DNA of 64,000 nucleotides from DATKFM01 sp963810485 (GCA_963810485.1 CAWENQ010000005.1:682001-746000), one strand, 5' to 3'. Positions 48,927 through 58,632 are shown, counted from the first letter of the stretch. Program-made: numbers and translations. The notes: a model not told the origin generated them from the letters alone.

Positions 48927-49919
48927 TCAGCGGCCCCGGCCGCGGGTGCGCACGCGCGGATCGAGCACGACGTAGACCATGTCGACCAGCGCATTGGCGA
49001 GGACGACGAAGAACGAGGCGTACATCACCGTCGCCATGATGATCGGCAGGTCGAGGTTCTGCAGCGCGTCGTAGGTGAGCTTGCCGACGCCCTGCAGGCC
49101 GAACACGACCTCGGTCAGCAGCGCCGCGCCGCCGACCAGGGCGCCGAAATCCAGGCCGAACAGGGTGACGAAGCTGATCAGCGAGGTGCGCAGCGCGTGG
49201 CGCACGAGGATGCGCGTCTCGCTCAGGCCCTTGGCGCGCGCGGTGCGGATATAGTCCTCCTGCAGCGCCTCGATCAGGTTGGCGCGCAGCACGCGGCCAT
49301 AGAGGCCGATGTAGAGGATGGCCAGCGTGATCCAGGGGATCACCAGCGTCAGGAACCAGCCGGCGGGATCCGTCGAGCAGCGGCTTGTAGCCGAGCGGCG
49401 GCACCCAGGAGAACAGCCAGGTGTCGTGGAAGCGGCTCTGGCGTCAGCAGGTTCATCACCTCGCCGAGCCAGAAGACCGGCATGGAGATGCCGATCAGGC
49501 CCAGGATCATCAGCGCCCGGTCGAGCAGGCTGCCGCGGGTCGCGGCGGCGACGAGGCCGATGAGCGATGCCGCCCACCACCCAGAGTACCGCGCGCGCCG
49601 ATCACCAGCGAGAGCGTCACCGGGGATGACGCGCATGACCGCCGGCACCACCTTCCAGCCGCGGTTGACGAAGGAGGTGAGGTCGCTGCGTGATGAACAG
49701 CTTGCGTCATCATCACGGCATACTGCACCGGCAGCGGCTGATCGAGGCCGAAGCTCTTGCGCACCGCCAGCCAGCGTCTCCGGCGACGCGTTGCGGCCGG
49801 CGATGCGCGCGGCGGGGTCGGCGCCGGGCGTGGCGAAGAAGATCAGGAACACCAGCACGCTGATGCCGAACATGACGAACAGCATCTGGCCCAGGCGCCG
49901 GAGCAGGAGCGAGCAGCAT
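48927..49919 (-). pseudogene. oppB: Oligopeptide ABC transporter permease (OppB/DppB type), multiply frameshifted
   Basis: Inner-membrane permease. The last 160 residues are in one frame and unmistakable: WITLAILYIGLYGRVLRANLIE, then EDYIRTARAKGLSETRILVRH (the EAA loop) and the final membrane segments ending RGRGR. The N-terminal part (MLFVMFGISVLVFLIFFATPG, read through) and the middle sit in other frames, with breaks near 49370, 49440, 49570, 49610, 49690, 49765 and 49905. The start ATG overlaps the oppC stop as TGATG. Confidence 0.82.
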
Positions 49920-50976
49920 CACGTCGCCGATCCGCAGCTTGGCGCGCGGGATCGAGCGCGTCGCGCACGCCGTCGCCGAGCACGTTGAGCGCCAGCACGG
50001 TGAGCACGATGGCGATGCCCGGCGCCAGCGCCACCCAGGGCCGGGTATAGAGCAGGCCCTGGCCGTCCTGGATGATCGTGCCCCAGCTCGCATCGGGCGG
50101 CTGCACGCCGATCGAGAGGAAGGACAGTGCCGACTCCGTCAGCATGTTGAGCGCCATCATCAGCGGGCACGAAGACGATCAGAGCTGGTCGTCGACATTG
50201 GGCAGGATATCGCGCAACAGGATGCGATGGCCGGGCACGCCGAGGCCGACGGCGGCGAGCACGAACTCGCTCTCGCTTCAGCGAGAGCACCTGGCCGCGG
50301 ATCGGCCGCGCCACATAGGGCACGTAGACGATGCCGATGATGACTATCGGCAGCGCCAGACTGCCGGCGTTGATGGTGATCGGGCCGATATCGATGCCGT
50401 GGCGATCAGCACGATCGACAGCGAGATCGCCAGCAGATAGACCGGAAAAGCCCAGAGCACGTCGAGCAGGCGGGACAGGACCCAGTCGACCACCCGCCGA
50501 AGAAGCCGGCGGACGAGGCCGACGAGCGAGGCGAAGCAACAGGCAGATGAGTGTTGCCACCCCAGCGATCAGCAGCGAGTTGCGTCCGCCATAGAGCAGC
50601 CGCGCCGCCACGTCGCGGCCCTGGCTGTCGGCGCCGAGCATGTAGGCCGTCGGATTCCAGGTCGGCCCGATCGGCGTGAAGCCGAGGCCGAGACCCTCGG
50701 TCGAGGCCTCCATGATCGGTATCTGCTGGCCGTCGAGCTCGATCTTGCCGCTCGAGGTTGGAGCGGAACGGATCGGTGCCGGCGACGTAGCCGGCATAGA
50801 CCGGCGCCAGCAGGCAAAGCAATGACGATGACCAGAAAGACCAGCAGCGCCGCCATGGCGGCGCGGTCGCGGCGCAGCTTGCGGAACGCCGTGACCCAGG
50901 GGCCGCGGCTGGGCAGCGACGGCAGGAGCGAAGCCTTGCCGGCAAGATCGGTCGCGGACACCGTGCGATCCGTCAT
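49919..50976 (-). pseudogene. oppC: Oligopeptide ABC transporter permease (OppC/DppC type), multiply frameshifted
   Basis: Second permease. It has a cytoplasmic OppC-type N-terminus (RGPWVTAFRKLRRDRAAMAAL), the first membrane segment, then GADSQGRDVAARLLYGGRNSLL and the C-terminal SFLSIGVQPPDASWGTI typical of OppC/DppC, spread over three frames. Breaks are visible near 50160, 50280, 50400, 50500, 50540, 50760 and 50820. The start is ATG 50976, 53 bases after the oppA stop. Confidence 0.82.
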
Positions 50977-51029
50977 GCAAGTCGGCTCCTGCCGTTACGC
51001 CCTCTACGCCTGGGTACCGCCGTGGCGGT

Positions 51030-52703
51030 CTACTGCACCCAGGATTGCGTCACCATCCAGTAGTACTGGGCGTTGAACTGGAAGTTGCCCAACCGCTTCG
51101 AGACGAAGTCGAGGTGCTTTGGCGTGAACAGCGGCACGGCCGGCGCCTTCGTCCGTGACAGCCTTGTCGATCTCCGCCCACATCTTGTTGGCGGCCGCCT
51201 GATCGGTGATCGCCAGCTTCAACGCCTCCTCCATTCTCGCCTCGATCTCCTTGTCGCAGAAGCCGGCGATGTTGACCGAGGAGTCAGAGCCCGGATGGAA
51301 GGAGCCGCAGCCGAACAGGATGTTCAGGAAGTCCGACGCCGCCGGATAGTCCTGGTACCACTGGGTGACGCTGATCTGCACCTTGTTGTTGGTGTTCTGG
51401 ATGTAGGTGAACTGGATGTTCGAGGAGATCGGCTTCACGCTGGCCTTGTAGCCGAGTTCGTTCAGCACGCTCTGCAGATAGATGCCGACGGCCTTGGACA
51501 CGGCGCTATCCTCGGAGATGATGGTGACCTCCTGCCCCGCGGTGCCGGATTCCTGCACCAGCTGCTTGGCCTTCTCCATGTCAGGCGCCGACCAGGTCTC
51601 GCCCGGATTCTGGTGTAGAGGCAGAAGGGCTGGTGCCCGGGGAAGCCCGGCGGCAGGACCTGGCAGACCGGCGATGCCAGAACCGGCCCGCCGAACAGGT
51701 TGACCAGCGCCTTGCGGTCGATGGCGTAAGTTCACCGCCTGCCGCGCCTTCTCGTTGTCGAAGGGCGGGATGTTCACGTTCATCGGCACGTACCACCAGG
51801 CGGTCAGCGGTCTTGATATGCACCTGGTCCTGATACTTGGTGCCGATCTCGACCAGGCGGTCGGCCGGCGGCGGGTCGAACATCCAGTCGGCCTCGCCGT
51901 TCTGGATCGCGGTCACGGCGGCCTCGTCGGTCAGGCCGAAATCGTAGTCGATCTCGTCCGGATAGCCGTCCGGCTGGGCCTCGACGCTCCACTCCTTGAA
52001 GTGCGGATTGCGCACCATCTTGAGCTGCTTGTTCGGATCGTAGGCGGCGATCGTGTAGGCGCCGGTGCCCGGGATGGGCTGCGTGCCGACATCGGTGGCC
52101 GGTGTATCGGCCGGCAGGATGACCGCGTGCGGCAGGGCCAGCTTCTGGAAGAGCTCGGGATCGGGCTGGTTGAGATTGATGGTGACGGTCCCTGCCGCTT
52201 CATCGACGACCACGCCGCCTTCGAGCGTGCAGGTCGCCGGCTCGGCCAGGCATTTGTCCGCGCCGACGATGACGGAGTAAAAGCCGCCGGAGGTCGGGCT
52301 CGACACCTTGAAGATGCGCTGCAGCGAAGCGACGACGTCGTTCAACGTCACTTCATTGCCGTCGGAGAACTTGATGCCCTTGCGGAGCTTGAACGTGTAG
52401 CTCTTGCCATCATCGCCGACCGTCGGCAGCGCTTCGGCCAGATCGGGCACGATCTCGAAGCCTTTCACACCCGTCGTCATGCTTGAAGGTGACCAGGCCG
52501 TCATAGATCGACTGGTAGATCTGCCAGTATTGCAGCGTGTAGTTGATGTGCGGATCGATCGTGCCGCCGGCGCCCACCGCCAGCAGCCGCATGGTGCCGC
52601 CCTTGTGGGCGGGATCCAGCTCCGCCGATGCCGGCGCTGCCGCGGATAGGGACAGCAACGCCGCCGCCGCTACGCCCGCGAACTTGATGCGTGTTGAAAT
52701 CAT
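51030..52703 (-). pseudogene. oppA: Peptide ABC transporter substrate-binding protein (OppA/DppA, SBP family 5), multiply frameshifted
   Basis: Periplasmic binding protein. It has a signal peptide (ISTRIKFAGVAAAALLSL, cleavage after ASA), then family-5 blocks: YQSIYDGLVTFK, GFEIVPDLAEALPTVGD, FKLRKGIKFSDGNEVTLNDV, GTGAYTIAAYDPNKQL and, after breaks, WYQDYPAASDFLNILFGCG. Frames change near 52482, 51805, 51729, 51614 and 51143. Reading through gives a C-terminus ending WMVTQSWVQ with TAG at 51030, and roughly 557 residues, a normal size. The ATG overlaps the hydrolase stop (ATGA). Confidence 0.85.
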
Positions 52704-53671
52704 TTGCGTCTCCTCTTCTCCCTGCTGGGTTTCTTGGGTTTGCCGCCCAATTTCCTGGCGCGCGCCGCCTTGTCATGCTCGGCGAGGAAATCGCCGATGA
52801 CCTTCAGGCAGCGTTCCTGCTCCTCGACATGGGGCATATGGCTCGAGTTCTCGAAGATCTCCCATCGCGCATTCTTGATGCCGTCGGCGAATGGCTGCAC
52901 AACGGCGGGCGTTGCCTCGTCGTAGCGGCCGGAGATCAGCAAGGTCGGCGCAGTGATGCGGCCGACCTGATCGATGATGTTCCAGGTCTTGAGCGAACCG
53001 ATGACATGGAACTCGCTGGGCCCGTTCATGGTCTGATAGACGGTCGGATCCGCGTCGATTTGCGCGAAGCTTCGCGCCACTTCGGCCGGGATCGGCTTGA
53101 TGCGGCAGACATGCCGGCTGTTGAACACCTGCACCGCCTTCTCGTACTCGGCGGAATTCGTGGTGCCGTCTCTTTCATGCTTCAACAGCGTCGCTTGTAC
53201 TTCGGGCGCCAGCGCTTCGCGCAACCGGTTCGCTTCCTTGACCCACAAATCCATCGAGGGCGGCGAGTTGGCGATGGTCAGGGAGCGCAGGCCCTTCGGA
53301 CGCCGGATGCCGTGCTCGGCGCCAAGCATGCCGCCCCAGGACTGGCCGACGACATGATAGGCCTTGGCGATGCCCAGGGTCTTCAGCAGATTATCGAGTT
53401 CATCCAGGAACAGTTGGACGGTCCAGAAATCCTTCGGCTTCTCCCGGAGATGTGTGGATCTTCCGCAACCAAGCTGATCGTACTGGATGACCGCACGGCC
53501 CGTGGCCGCCAGCAGCTTGAATCCGTCCGTGTAGTCATGTGCGGCGCCAGGTCCGCCATGGAGGATGACGACTGGCGGCTTCTTCGCTTTCAATTCTCCG
53601 GTGACCCGGAACCAGGTCATATAGCCGCGGAATTCGGCATAGCCCTCGCGGACATGCAGCATGCCGGCCAT
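52700..53671 (-). CDS. Alpha/beta hydrolase, proline iminopeptidase type
   Basis: A 323-residue cytoplasmic hydrolase of the prolyl aminopeptidase group. HGGPGAAHDY forms the oxyanion region, the nucleophile Ser is in GQSWGGMLG, the acid in LISGRYDEATP and the His in SSHMPHVEE. Such enzymes release N-terminal proline or other residues from peptides. It is the first gene of the peptide transporter operon, with an ATGA overlap to oppA, supporting a role in processing imported peptides. The C-terminus is Lys/Arg-rich. Confidence 0.88.
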   Translation of the reverse strand: MAGMLHVREGYAEFRGYMTWFRVTGELKAKKPPVVILHGGPGAAHDYTDGFKLLAATGRAVIQYDQLGCGRSTHLREKPKDFWTVQLFLDELDNLLKTLGIAKAYHVVGQSWGGMLGAEHGIRRPKGLRSLTIANSPPSMDLWVKEANRLREALAPEVQATLLKHERDGTTNSAEYEKAVQVFNSRHVCRIKPIPAEVARSFAQIDADPTVYQTMNGPSEFHVIGSLKTWNIIDQVGRITAPTLLISGRYDEATPAVVQPFADGIKNARWEIFENSSHMPHVEEQERCLKVIGDFLAEHDKAARARKLGGKPKKPSREKRRRK

Positions 53672-53900
53672 CGCCTCTCGCCCTCCCGCTTGCGGTCCGC
53701 CGTTGGCCGACGGTACCGGAATATTGTTCGGAGGCCCGCGCTTTGGGCTCCCGCTCCTACTTGCGGATGGGAACTATCGGGGTTCGGTGCCGGACGGTCA
53801 ACCGGTGCGCGGACGAGATGACGCGACAGTGAACCGCCACGAGGTTCACCGGTGGTTCGGCCCGACGGCCCGGGCAGCCATGGAGCGGGGTGAAGAAGTC

Positions 53901-54449
53901 ATGCTAGGATTTGGCATGACCATTCCCGTCGCCCATGCCTTGGCCGCGATCGCCATTCTCGTCGGCCTGACGGCTTCTCCCGCCTGTGAGGCCCAGGAAG
54001 AGGCGGAACGCTGCGGCGCCCTGCCGGCGGCCGTCATCGCCAAGCGGGATGGCCTGCGCGCGGCGGCGGCGGCCGGTGACTATCAGGCGATGGCCAAGCT
54101 CGCCGACGATTCCGAGTTCATCTACAGCTTCGGCGACGAAGGCGATCCCGCGTCCTATTGGCAGAGCCTGAAGGCCGATGGCATCGATATTCCGCAAATC
54201 GTCGTTGCGCTGCTCGACATGCCCTGCGCCAAGCTGACCTATGACAGCGGCACCGAGTTCGTCTGGCCCAGCGCCAACGAGATTCCCTATGCGGAGCTGA
54301 CGACCGAGGAGATCGACGCACTGCAGGCGATCTACAATGGCAAGCTCGAGGAGAATTATCTCGAAGGGCCCGAGGTCGGCTACTATGTCGGCTGGCGCCT
54401 CTTCATCGCCGAAGACGGCCGCTGGACCACGCTGGTGGCAGGGGATTGA
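53901..54449 (+). CDS. Secreted protein of unknown function
   Basis: A 182-residue precursor with a signal peptide (hydrophobic core HALAAIAILVGLTASPA, cleavage near CEA-QE). The mature part begins with AERCGALPAAVIAKRDGLRAAA and YQAMAKLADDSEFIYSFGD, giving a helical-then-mixed domain. Two Cys may form a disulfide (CGALP and MPCAKL). I chose ATG 53901, as the frame upstream is Pro/Gly/Arg-rich and overlaps the divergent hydrolase start. No family recognised. Confidence 0.65.
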   Translation: MLGFGMTIPVAHALAAIAILVGLTASPACEAQEEAERCGALPAAVIAKRDGLRAAAAAGDYQAMAKLADDSEFIYSFGDEGDPASYWQSLKADGIDIPQIVVALLDMPCAKLTYDSGTEFVWPSANEIPYAELTTEEIDALQAIYNGKLEENYLEGPEVGYYVGWRLFIAEDGRWTTLVAGD

Positions 54450-54452
54450 CGC

Positions 54453-55985
54453 TCACGTCACCGCGTTCGGCAATTCCGCCTTCCGCCGCGCCATGAAATC
54501 CAGCAGCGCTTCGTCGATGGCGGGATCGAGCGGCGGCGGTTCGTATTGCGCCAACAGGCGCTGGGCGGCTTCGGTGGCGCGCTGGTTGGCGTCCTTCGCG
54601 CCCTCGGCTTCCCACTGCTCGTAGCTGTTGTTGTCGGCGATCTGCGACGTATAGAACGCGGTCTTGAAATTGCGCTGGGTGTGGGCGCAGCCGAGATAGT
54701 GCCCGCCGGGCCCAACTTCACGGATGGCATCGAGTGCCCGGTTCTCCTCCGATAGATTGATGCCGCCGGCGAAGCTCTGCAGCATGGCGATCTGGTCGGC
54801 GTCGAGCATGAACTTGCCGTAGCCCGCGGCCAGTCCCGCCTCCAGCCAGCCGGCCGAATGCAGGATGAAGTTGGTGCCGCCCATCAGCGTCGGGATCATG
54901 GTGGCGACGGATTCATAGGCGGCCTGGGCGTCGGCGATCTTGGAGCCGTTGAGCATGCCGCCGGCGCGCACCGGCAGGCCGTATTTCCGCGCCAGTTGCG
55001 TCGCCACATAGATCATCTGCGCCGGCTCCGGCGTGCCCATCATTGGCGCGCCCGACTGCATGGAGACGGTGGTGGCGAACACGCCATAGACCATGGGGGC
55101 GCCCGGGCGGATGAGTTGCGAGAAGGCGATGCCGGCCAGCACTTCGGCATTGAGCTGGGCGATGGCGCCGGCGGTGGAGGCGGGGGCCATGGCGCCCGCC
55201 ATGATGAAGGGCGTCACCAGCACCGCCTGGTTGTTGCGGGCATAGACCGACAGCGCCGACAGCATGGTGCCGTCCCACACCATCGGCGAGTTGCAGTTGA
55301 CGACGGAGGTGAGCACGGTCTTTTCGCCGACGGTCTTTTCGCCGAACAGGATTTGCGCCAGCCGCACCGTGTCTTCCGCGCGCTCGGGCGCCGTGACGAT
55401 GCCCATGAAGGGCTTGTCGGAATATTTGATGTGGGAATAAACGATGTCGAGATGGCGCTTCGGCACCGGCACATCCACCGGCTCGCAGATCACGCCGCCG
55501 GAATGATGCAGCACCGGCGTCATGTAGGCGAGCTTGATGAAATTCTGCAGGTCCTCGAGCGTGCCGTAGCGGCGCTTGTTTTCGAAGTCGCGCACGAAGG
55601 GCGAGCCGTAGGTCGGCGCGAACACGGTGTTGCGTCCGCCGATCACCACGTTGCGCTCGGGATTGCGCGCATGCTGGGTAAATTGCGCCGGCGCGGTCTT
55701 GATCTTCTCCAGCACCAGGCCGCGGGGGAAATGCACCCGATCGCCACGGACGTCGGCACCGGCCGCGCGCCACAGCTTGATTGCCGGCTCGTAGCGGAAC
55801 TCGATGCCGATCTCCTCGAGGATGGTCATGGACTCCTCGTGGATCAGCTCCAGCCCCTCGGCGTTCAGCAGCTCATAGAGCGGGATCTCGCGAGTGATGT
55901 ATTTCTTCTGCACAATCGGCGCCGAAGCCCGCTCCGCCCGTCTCGCTACTTGTCCGCCGCGCCGCCGGACCAACGCCTCTGTCAT
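54453..55985 (-). CDS. Trimethylamine methyltransferase-like protein (MttB superfamily, non-pyrrolysine)
   Basis: A 510-residue TIM-barrel methyltransferase. Blocks such as ESMTILEEIGIEF, FAPTYGSPFVRDFE and APMVYGVFATTVSMQSGAP, and the C-terminal EVGPGGHYLGCAHTQRNF, match the MttB superfamily. The frame contains no in-frame TAG, so it belongs to the non-pyrrolysine branch, whose studied members demethylate glycine betaine or other quaternary amines and pass the methyl to a corrinoid protein. No corrinoid protein or MtgA is adjacent. Confidence 0.88.
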   Translation of the reverse strand: MTEALVRRRGGQVARRAERASAPIVQKKYITREIPLYELLNAEGLELIHEESMTILEEIGIEFRYEPAIKLWRAAGADVRGDRVHFPRGLVLEKIKTAPAQFTQHARNPERNVVIGGRNTVFAPTYGSPFVRDFENKRRYGTLEDLQNFIKLAYMTPVLHHSGGVICEPVDVPVPKRHLDIVYSHIKYSDKPFMGIVTAPERAEDTVRLAQILFGEKTVGEKTVLTSVVNCNSPMVWDGTMLSALSVYARNNQAVLVTPFIMAGAMAPASTAGAIAQLNAEVLAGIAFSQLIRPGAPMVYGVFATTVSMQSGAPMMGTPEPAQMIYVATQLARKYGLPVRAGGMLNGSKIADAQAAYESVATMIPTLMGGTNFILHSAGWLEAGLAAGYGKFMLDADQIAMLQSFAGGINLSEENRALDAIREVGPGGHYLGCAHTQRNFKTAFYTSQIADNNSYEQWEAEGAKDANQRATEAAQRLLAQYEPPPLDPAIDEALLDFMARRKAELPNAVT

Positions 55986-56287
55986 GTTCTATTCCTTCGT
56001 TTTTCGAGCCGGATTGAGTCTAAGACGAACGTGGCACCTTGATCCAGGTAATGAAATTTCCCCGAAGAGCGCCGCTGTGTCGCCATTCACTCCCGCCGGA
56101 CGGCTCCAACTCCCGCCGCTATGAAAAATGCGAAGGCGTTTTTTGGACCCCGGACGAGCCTCGGAAAATCACATTTTTCCACTTCAATTTCAAATATATA
56201 GCTCGATTCAATCGATCCAGGCTTCTCCGCCTTTCTAAATTCTCGTTAACCAAGACCGAAACCGTTTCTTAACACGACAGGGTGACG
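55986..56287. other. Divergent promoter region (MttB-like / ExbB-like locus)
   Basis: About 300 bases, strikingly AT-rich between 56150 and 56275 compared with the rest of the window. It should hold promoters for both sides. No operator is recognised. Confidence 0.4.
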
Positions 56288-56962
56288 ATGGAGGATCGAA
56301 CGTCCTGGCCCGGCCTCGGCGTTCACCGGACACCCTTCAATCGGAAGGACGCGACGCCGATGGCAAACCTCTCCATTCACCCGATCTCCTCGGAACCGGT
56401 CGAACGCGGCACGCGCGTCGGCGGAACGCAGTCGCCCGTGGGGGCGATCCTGCAACGCCTGAGCCGCGAATTCACCGGCCCCGCGCAGACGGAAGCTCCG
56501 GCTGACGGGACGGAAGGGCTGGCGCCAGCGACCAAGACTGGATCTTCGCTCGCCTTTCTCTCGCGCTGCATCGTTCTCCAGGCGGTCGGGCTCGCTGGCG
56601 TGGCGGCCCTGTGGATCGCCGGCCTGGCCACCAAGCCGTTCGAGGCCAATGGCGTCCTTGCCATGCTCATACTCGGCATCGGCCTTATCGGCGTCGCCTG
56701 CGTGTTCCTGCAGCGCTGGCGCGACGTCCAGTGGATCGCCACCCATGTGGTGCGCATCGGCCTGCTGGGCACGGTGATCGGCCTGATCGCCGCTTTCTCC
56801 AGCGTGCATGGCGGCGCCTCCAACGACCCCAACCAGATCCGCGAGATGATCGCCGCCGTCGTCGACGGCATGTACATCTCGCTCTATGCCACGTTGCTGG
56901 GTATCGGCTGCAACCTCTGGCTCAAGGTCAATCTGCGGCTGCTCGGCAATTTCCATGGATGA
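56288..56962 (+). CDS. MotA/TolQ/ExbB-like proton channel protein
   Basis: A 224-residue inner-membrane protein with an 80-residue polar N-terminal region and four hydrophobic segments: LSRCIVLQAVGLAGVAAL, AMLILGIGLIGVACVFL, RIGLLGTVIGLIAAF and MYISLYATLLGIGCNLW. The last two carry the TolQ/ExbB signature GLLGTVIGLIAAFSS and ISLYATLLGI. Start uncertain (GTG 56282, ATG 56288 or ATG 56360). It overlaps the next gene by 8 bases. The stator partner expected (TolR/ExbD) is not evident by sequence; the next gene may replace it. Confidence 0.75.
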   Translation: MEDRTSWPGLGVHRTPFNRKDATPMANLSIHPISSEPVERGTRVGGTQSPVGAILQRLSREFTGPAQTEAPADGTEGLAPATKTGSSLAFLSRCIVLQAVGLAGVAALWIAGLATKPFEANGVLAMLILGIGLIGVACVFLQRWRDVQWIATHVVRIGLLGTVIGLIAAFSSVHGGASNDPNQIREMIAAVVDGMYISLYATLLGIGCNLWLKVNLRLLGNFHG

Positions 56963-57542
56963 GGAGACGCTCACCGTTTGGCTGGATACCGCCCTGCTGA
57001 TGCTGGGCGGCTTCATCCTGACGACCGTGCTGATGATGTCGGTGGTCAATCCGCCGGCGAAATCGGCCGACAGCGAAGGCGACAAGGCGCCCGGCAATGT
57101 GGTGATCGAGGCCCAATGGCCCGACAAGCTGGATGCCGATGTCGACCTCTGGGTCGAAGCGCCGGGCGACCGGCCGGTGGGCTATTCCAACAAGAGCGGC
57201 CAGATCTTCAGCCTCTTGCGCGACGATCTCGGCAAATCCCAGGACATCACCGATTTCAACTACGAGATCGCCTATAGCCGCGGCATGCCGCCGGGCGAGT
57301 ATGTGGTCAATGTCCATCTCTACCGGGCGATCAATGCCTCCTTTCCGATCCAGGTGAAGCTGGTGGCCAGCGTGCGCGCCGACGAGGAAGGCAAGTCGCG
57401 CCAGCTCGTCACGACGAACGTCGAGCTGCTGCGCCTCAACGATCAGGTGACGGCGTTCCGCTTCAATCTGGATCCCGAAGGCAATCTGGTGCCCGGCAGC
57501 GTCAACAGCCTGTTCAAGGAACTGCGGGTGGCGTCGCAATGA
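56955..57542 (+). CDS. Membrane-anchored periplasmic protein, partner of the ExbB-like channel (unknown family)
   Basis: A 195-residue protein with one N-terminal membrane segment (about residues 9-29, TALLMLGGFILTTVLMMSVV) and a periplasmic beta-rich domain: VVIEAQWPDKLDADVDLWVEAPGD, PGEYVVNVHLYRAI and FPIQVKLVASVRADE. The topology matches TolR/ExbD/MotB (N-in, one pass, periplasmic domain) but the sequence does not. The segment DVDLWVEAPGDRPVGY resembles a calcium-binding or pre-peptidase-like beta sandwich (weak). Overlaps both neighbours. Confidence 0.65.
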   Translation: MDEETLTVWLDTALLMLGGFILTTVLMMSVVNPPAKSADSEGDKAPGNVVIEAQWPDKLDADVDLWVEAPGDRPVGYSNKSGQIFSLLRDDLGKSQDITDFNYEIAYSRGMPPGEYVVNVHLYRAINASFPIQVKLVASVRADEEGKSRQLVTTNVELLRLNDQVTAFRFNLDPEGNLVPGSVNSLFKELRVASQ

Positions 57543-58045
57543 TTGCCTTCGCCATCATCTTCGCGCTGCTGCTCGGCGGCTTCGTGTTCCTGGTTCTGCC
57601 TCGCGGCAGGTTCTGGTGGCGCGCCGTTTCCGCTTCGCTCTATGTCGTGCTGCTCGGCCTGGTCTATGGCGGTGCGGTGGAAATGCTGGGCCAGCCCAAG
57701 CCGGTGCGCCTGGAATGGCGCGGCGACATGGCGGAAGCCGACCTGCTGGGCGCCTCGCTGAAGGAAGGCCAGGCGATCTATGTGCTGCTGCAGTTTCCCG
57801 ACGGCGCGGCGCCGCGCTATTACGAGTTCCCCTGGAGCCAGAAGATGGCCGAACAGATCCAGAAGGCGCAGCGCGAAGGCCAGGCGAACGGCACGGGCGT
57901 CAAGATGAAGACCGCCAAGGGCCAGTCGGGCGACGATCCCCGCGAGCCGATGTTCTACGCCATGCCGCAGCCGACCCTGCCGGATAAGAACTACGTCGCC
58001 AGCGGCGATACGCTGGTCTACCAGCAGCCGGGCACCAACCCGTAG
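57539..58045 (+). CDS. Hypothetical membrane protein of the ExbB-like locus
   Basis: A 168-residue protein with two N-terminal membrane segments (about residues 2-19 and 29-48), then a soluble domain with LEWRGDMAEADLLGASLKEG, YVLLQFPDGAAPRYYEFPWS and a Gln/Lys-rich helix. ATGA overlap with the gene before. No family recognised. The three genes form one unit of a proton-channel-like subunit, a one-pass periplasmic protein and this protein. Confidence 0.65.
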   Translation: MIAFAIIFALLLGGFVFLVLPRGRFWWRAVSASLYVVLLGLVYGGAVEMLGQPKPVRLEWRGDMAEADLLGASLKEGQAIYVLLQFPDGAAPRYYEFPWSQKMAEQIQKAQREGQANGTGVKMKTAKGQSGDDPREPMFYAMPQPTLPDKNYVASGDTLVYQQPGTNP

Positions 58046-58047
58046 CC

Positions 58048-58632
58048 TTAGGCCTGCCAGTTCGGCAGACTACCCAACATCTTCCAGTAAGCGAGCAGCG
58101 GGGGCACCCCTGTGGCCGGCCCGCCATCCGGGCAGCCCGCGGTGGCACCGAGGTCGCGCTCGGGCATCCGTTTGAACCCCAGGCGCTCGTAGAGGCGGTG
58201 CGCCGTAATCTGGAAGATGGCGCTATGCAGGCAGATGGCGGGCGCTTCATGCTGCCGCGCCTCGCCGATGCACCAGCCCACCAATCTCTGGCCGATGCCG
58301 CGGCGGCGAGCGGCCGGATCCACCGCCAAAGCGCGCACCGACGCCCAGCGGTCGGAGTCTTCGACATCGGCTTGATCGCCATCGGCGATAAGCGCGACGG
58401 CGCCGACGATTTGTTGTCCTTGCTCGGCGACCGCGGTCCTGACGCCCGGCCGCGCAGTGATCAGGTCGCGCAGGCTGCAGAAATACTCGTCATAGAGATT
58501 TGCCGGGATTAGCGGTCGATACTCCGCATTGGCAGCGGCAATGACGGCGAGAATGGCCGCCTTGTCGCCGGCCTCCGCCGGCCGCACGGTTATTGGCGCT
58601 CGGTGGCTTGGATTTCGCAGGGCGTTTGCCAT
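58048..58632 (-). CDS. GNAT-family acetyltransferase
   Basis: A 194-residue acetyltransferase. The acetyl-CoA motif A reads VRALAVDPAARRRGIGQRLVGW, and motif B ends with YERLGFKRMPERD. Substrate unknown. It directly follows the O-methyltransferase gene on the same strand (3-base gap), so the two may be co-expressed. The end converges on the ExbB-like locus with a 2-base gap. Confidence 0.88.
   Translation of the reverse strand: MANALRNPSHRAPITVRPAEAGDKAAILAVIAAANAEYRPLIPANLYDEYFCSLRDLITARPGVRTAVAEQGQQIVGAVALIADGDQADVEDSDRWASVRALAVDPAARRRGIGQRLVGWCIGEARQHEAPAICLHSAIFQITAHRLYERLGFKRMPERDLGATAGCPDGGPATGVPPLLAYWKMLGSLPNWQA

Noticed and set aside
54858..56042. 394-codon plus-strand ORF
   Set aside because: Antisense to the MttB-like gene; His/Gly/Arg-rich shadow composition, no motifs.
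55986..56287. CtrA-type site from the two TTAA motifs near 56245-56275
   Set aside because: The motifs are 19 bases apart instead of 7.
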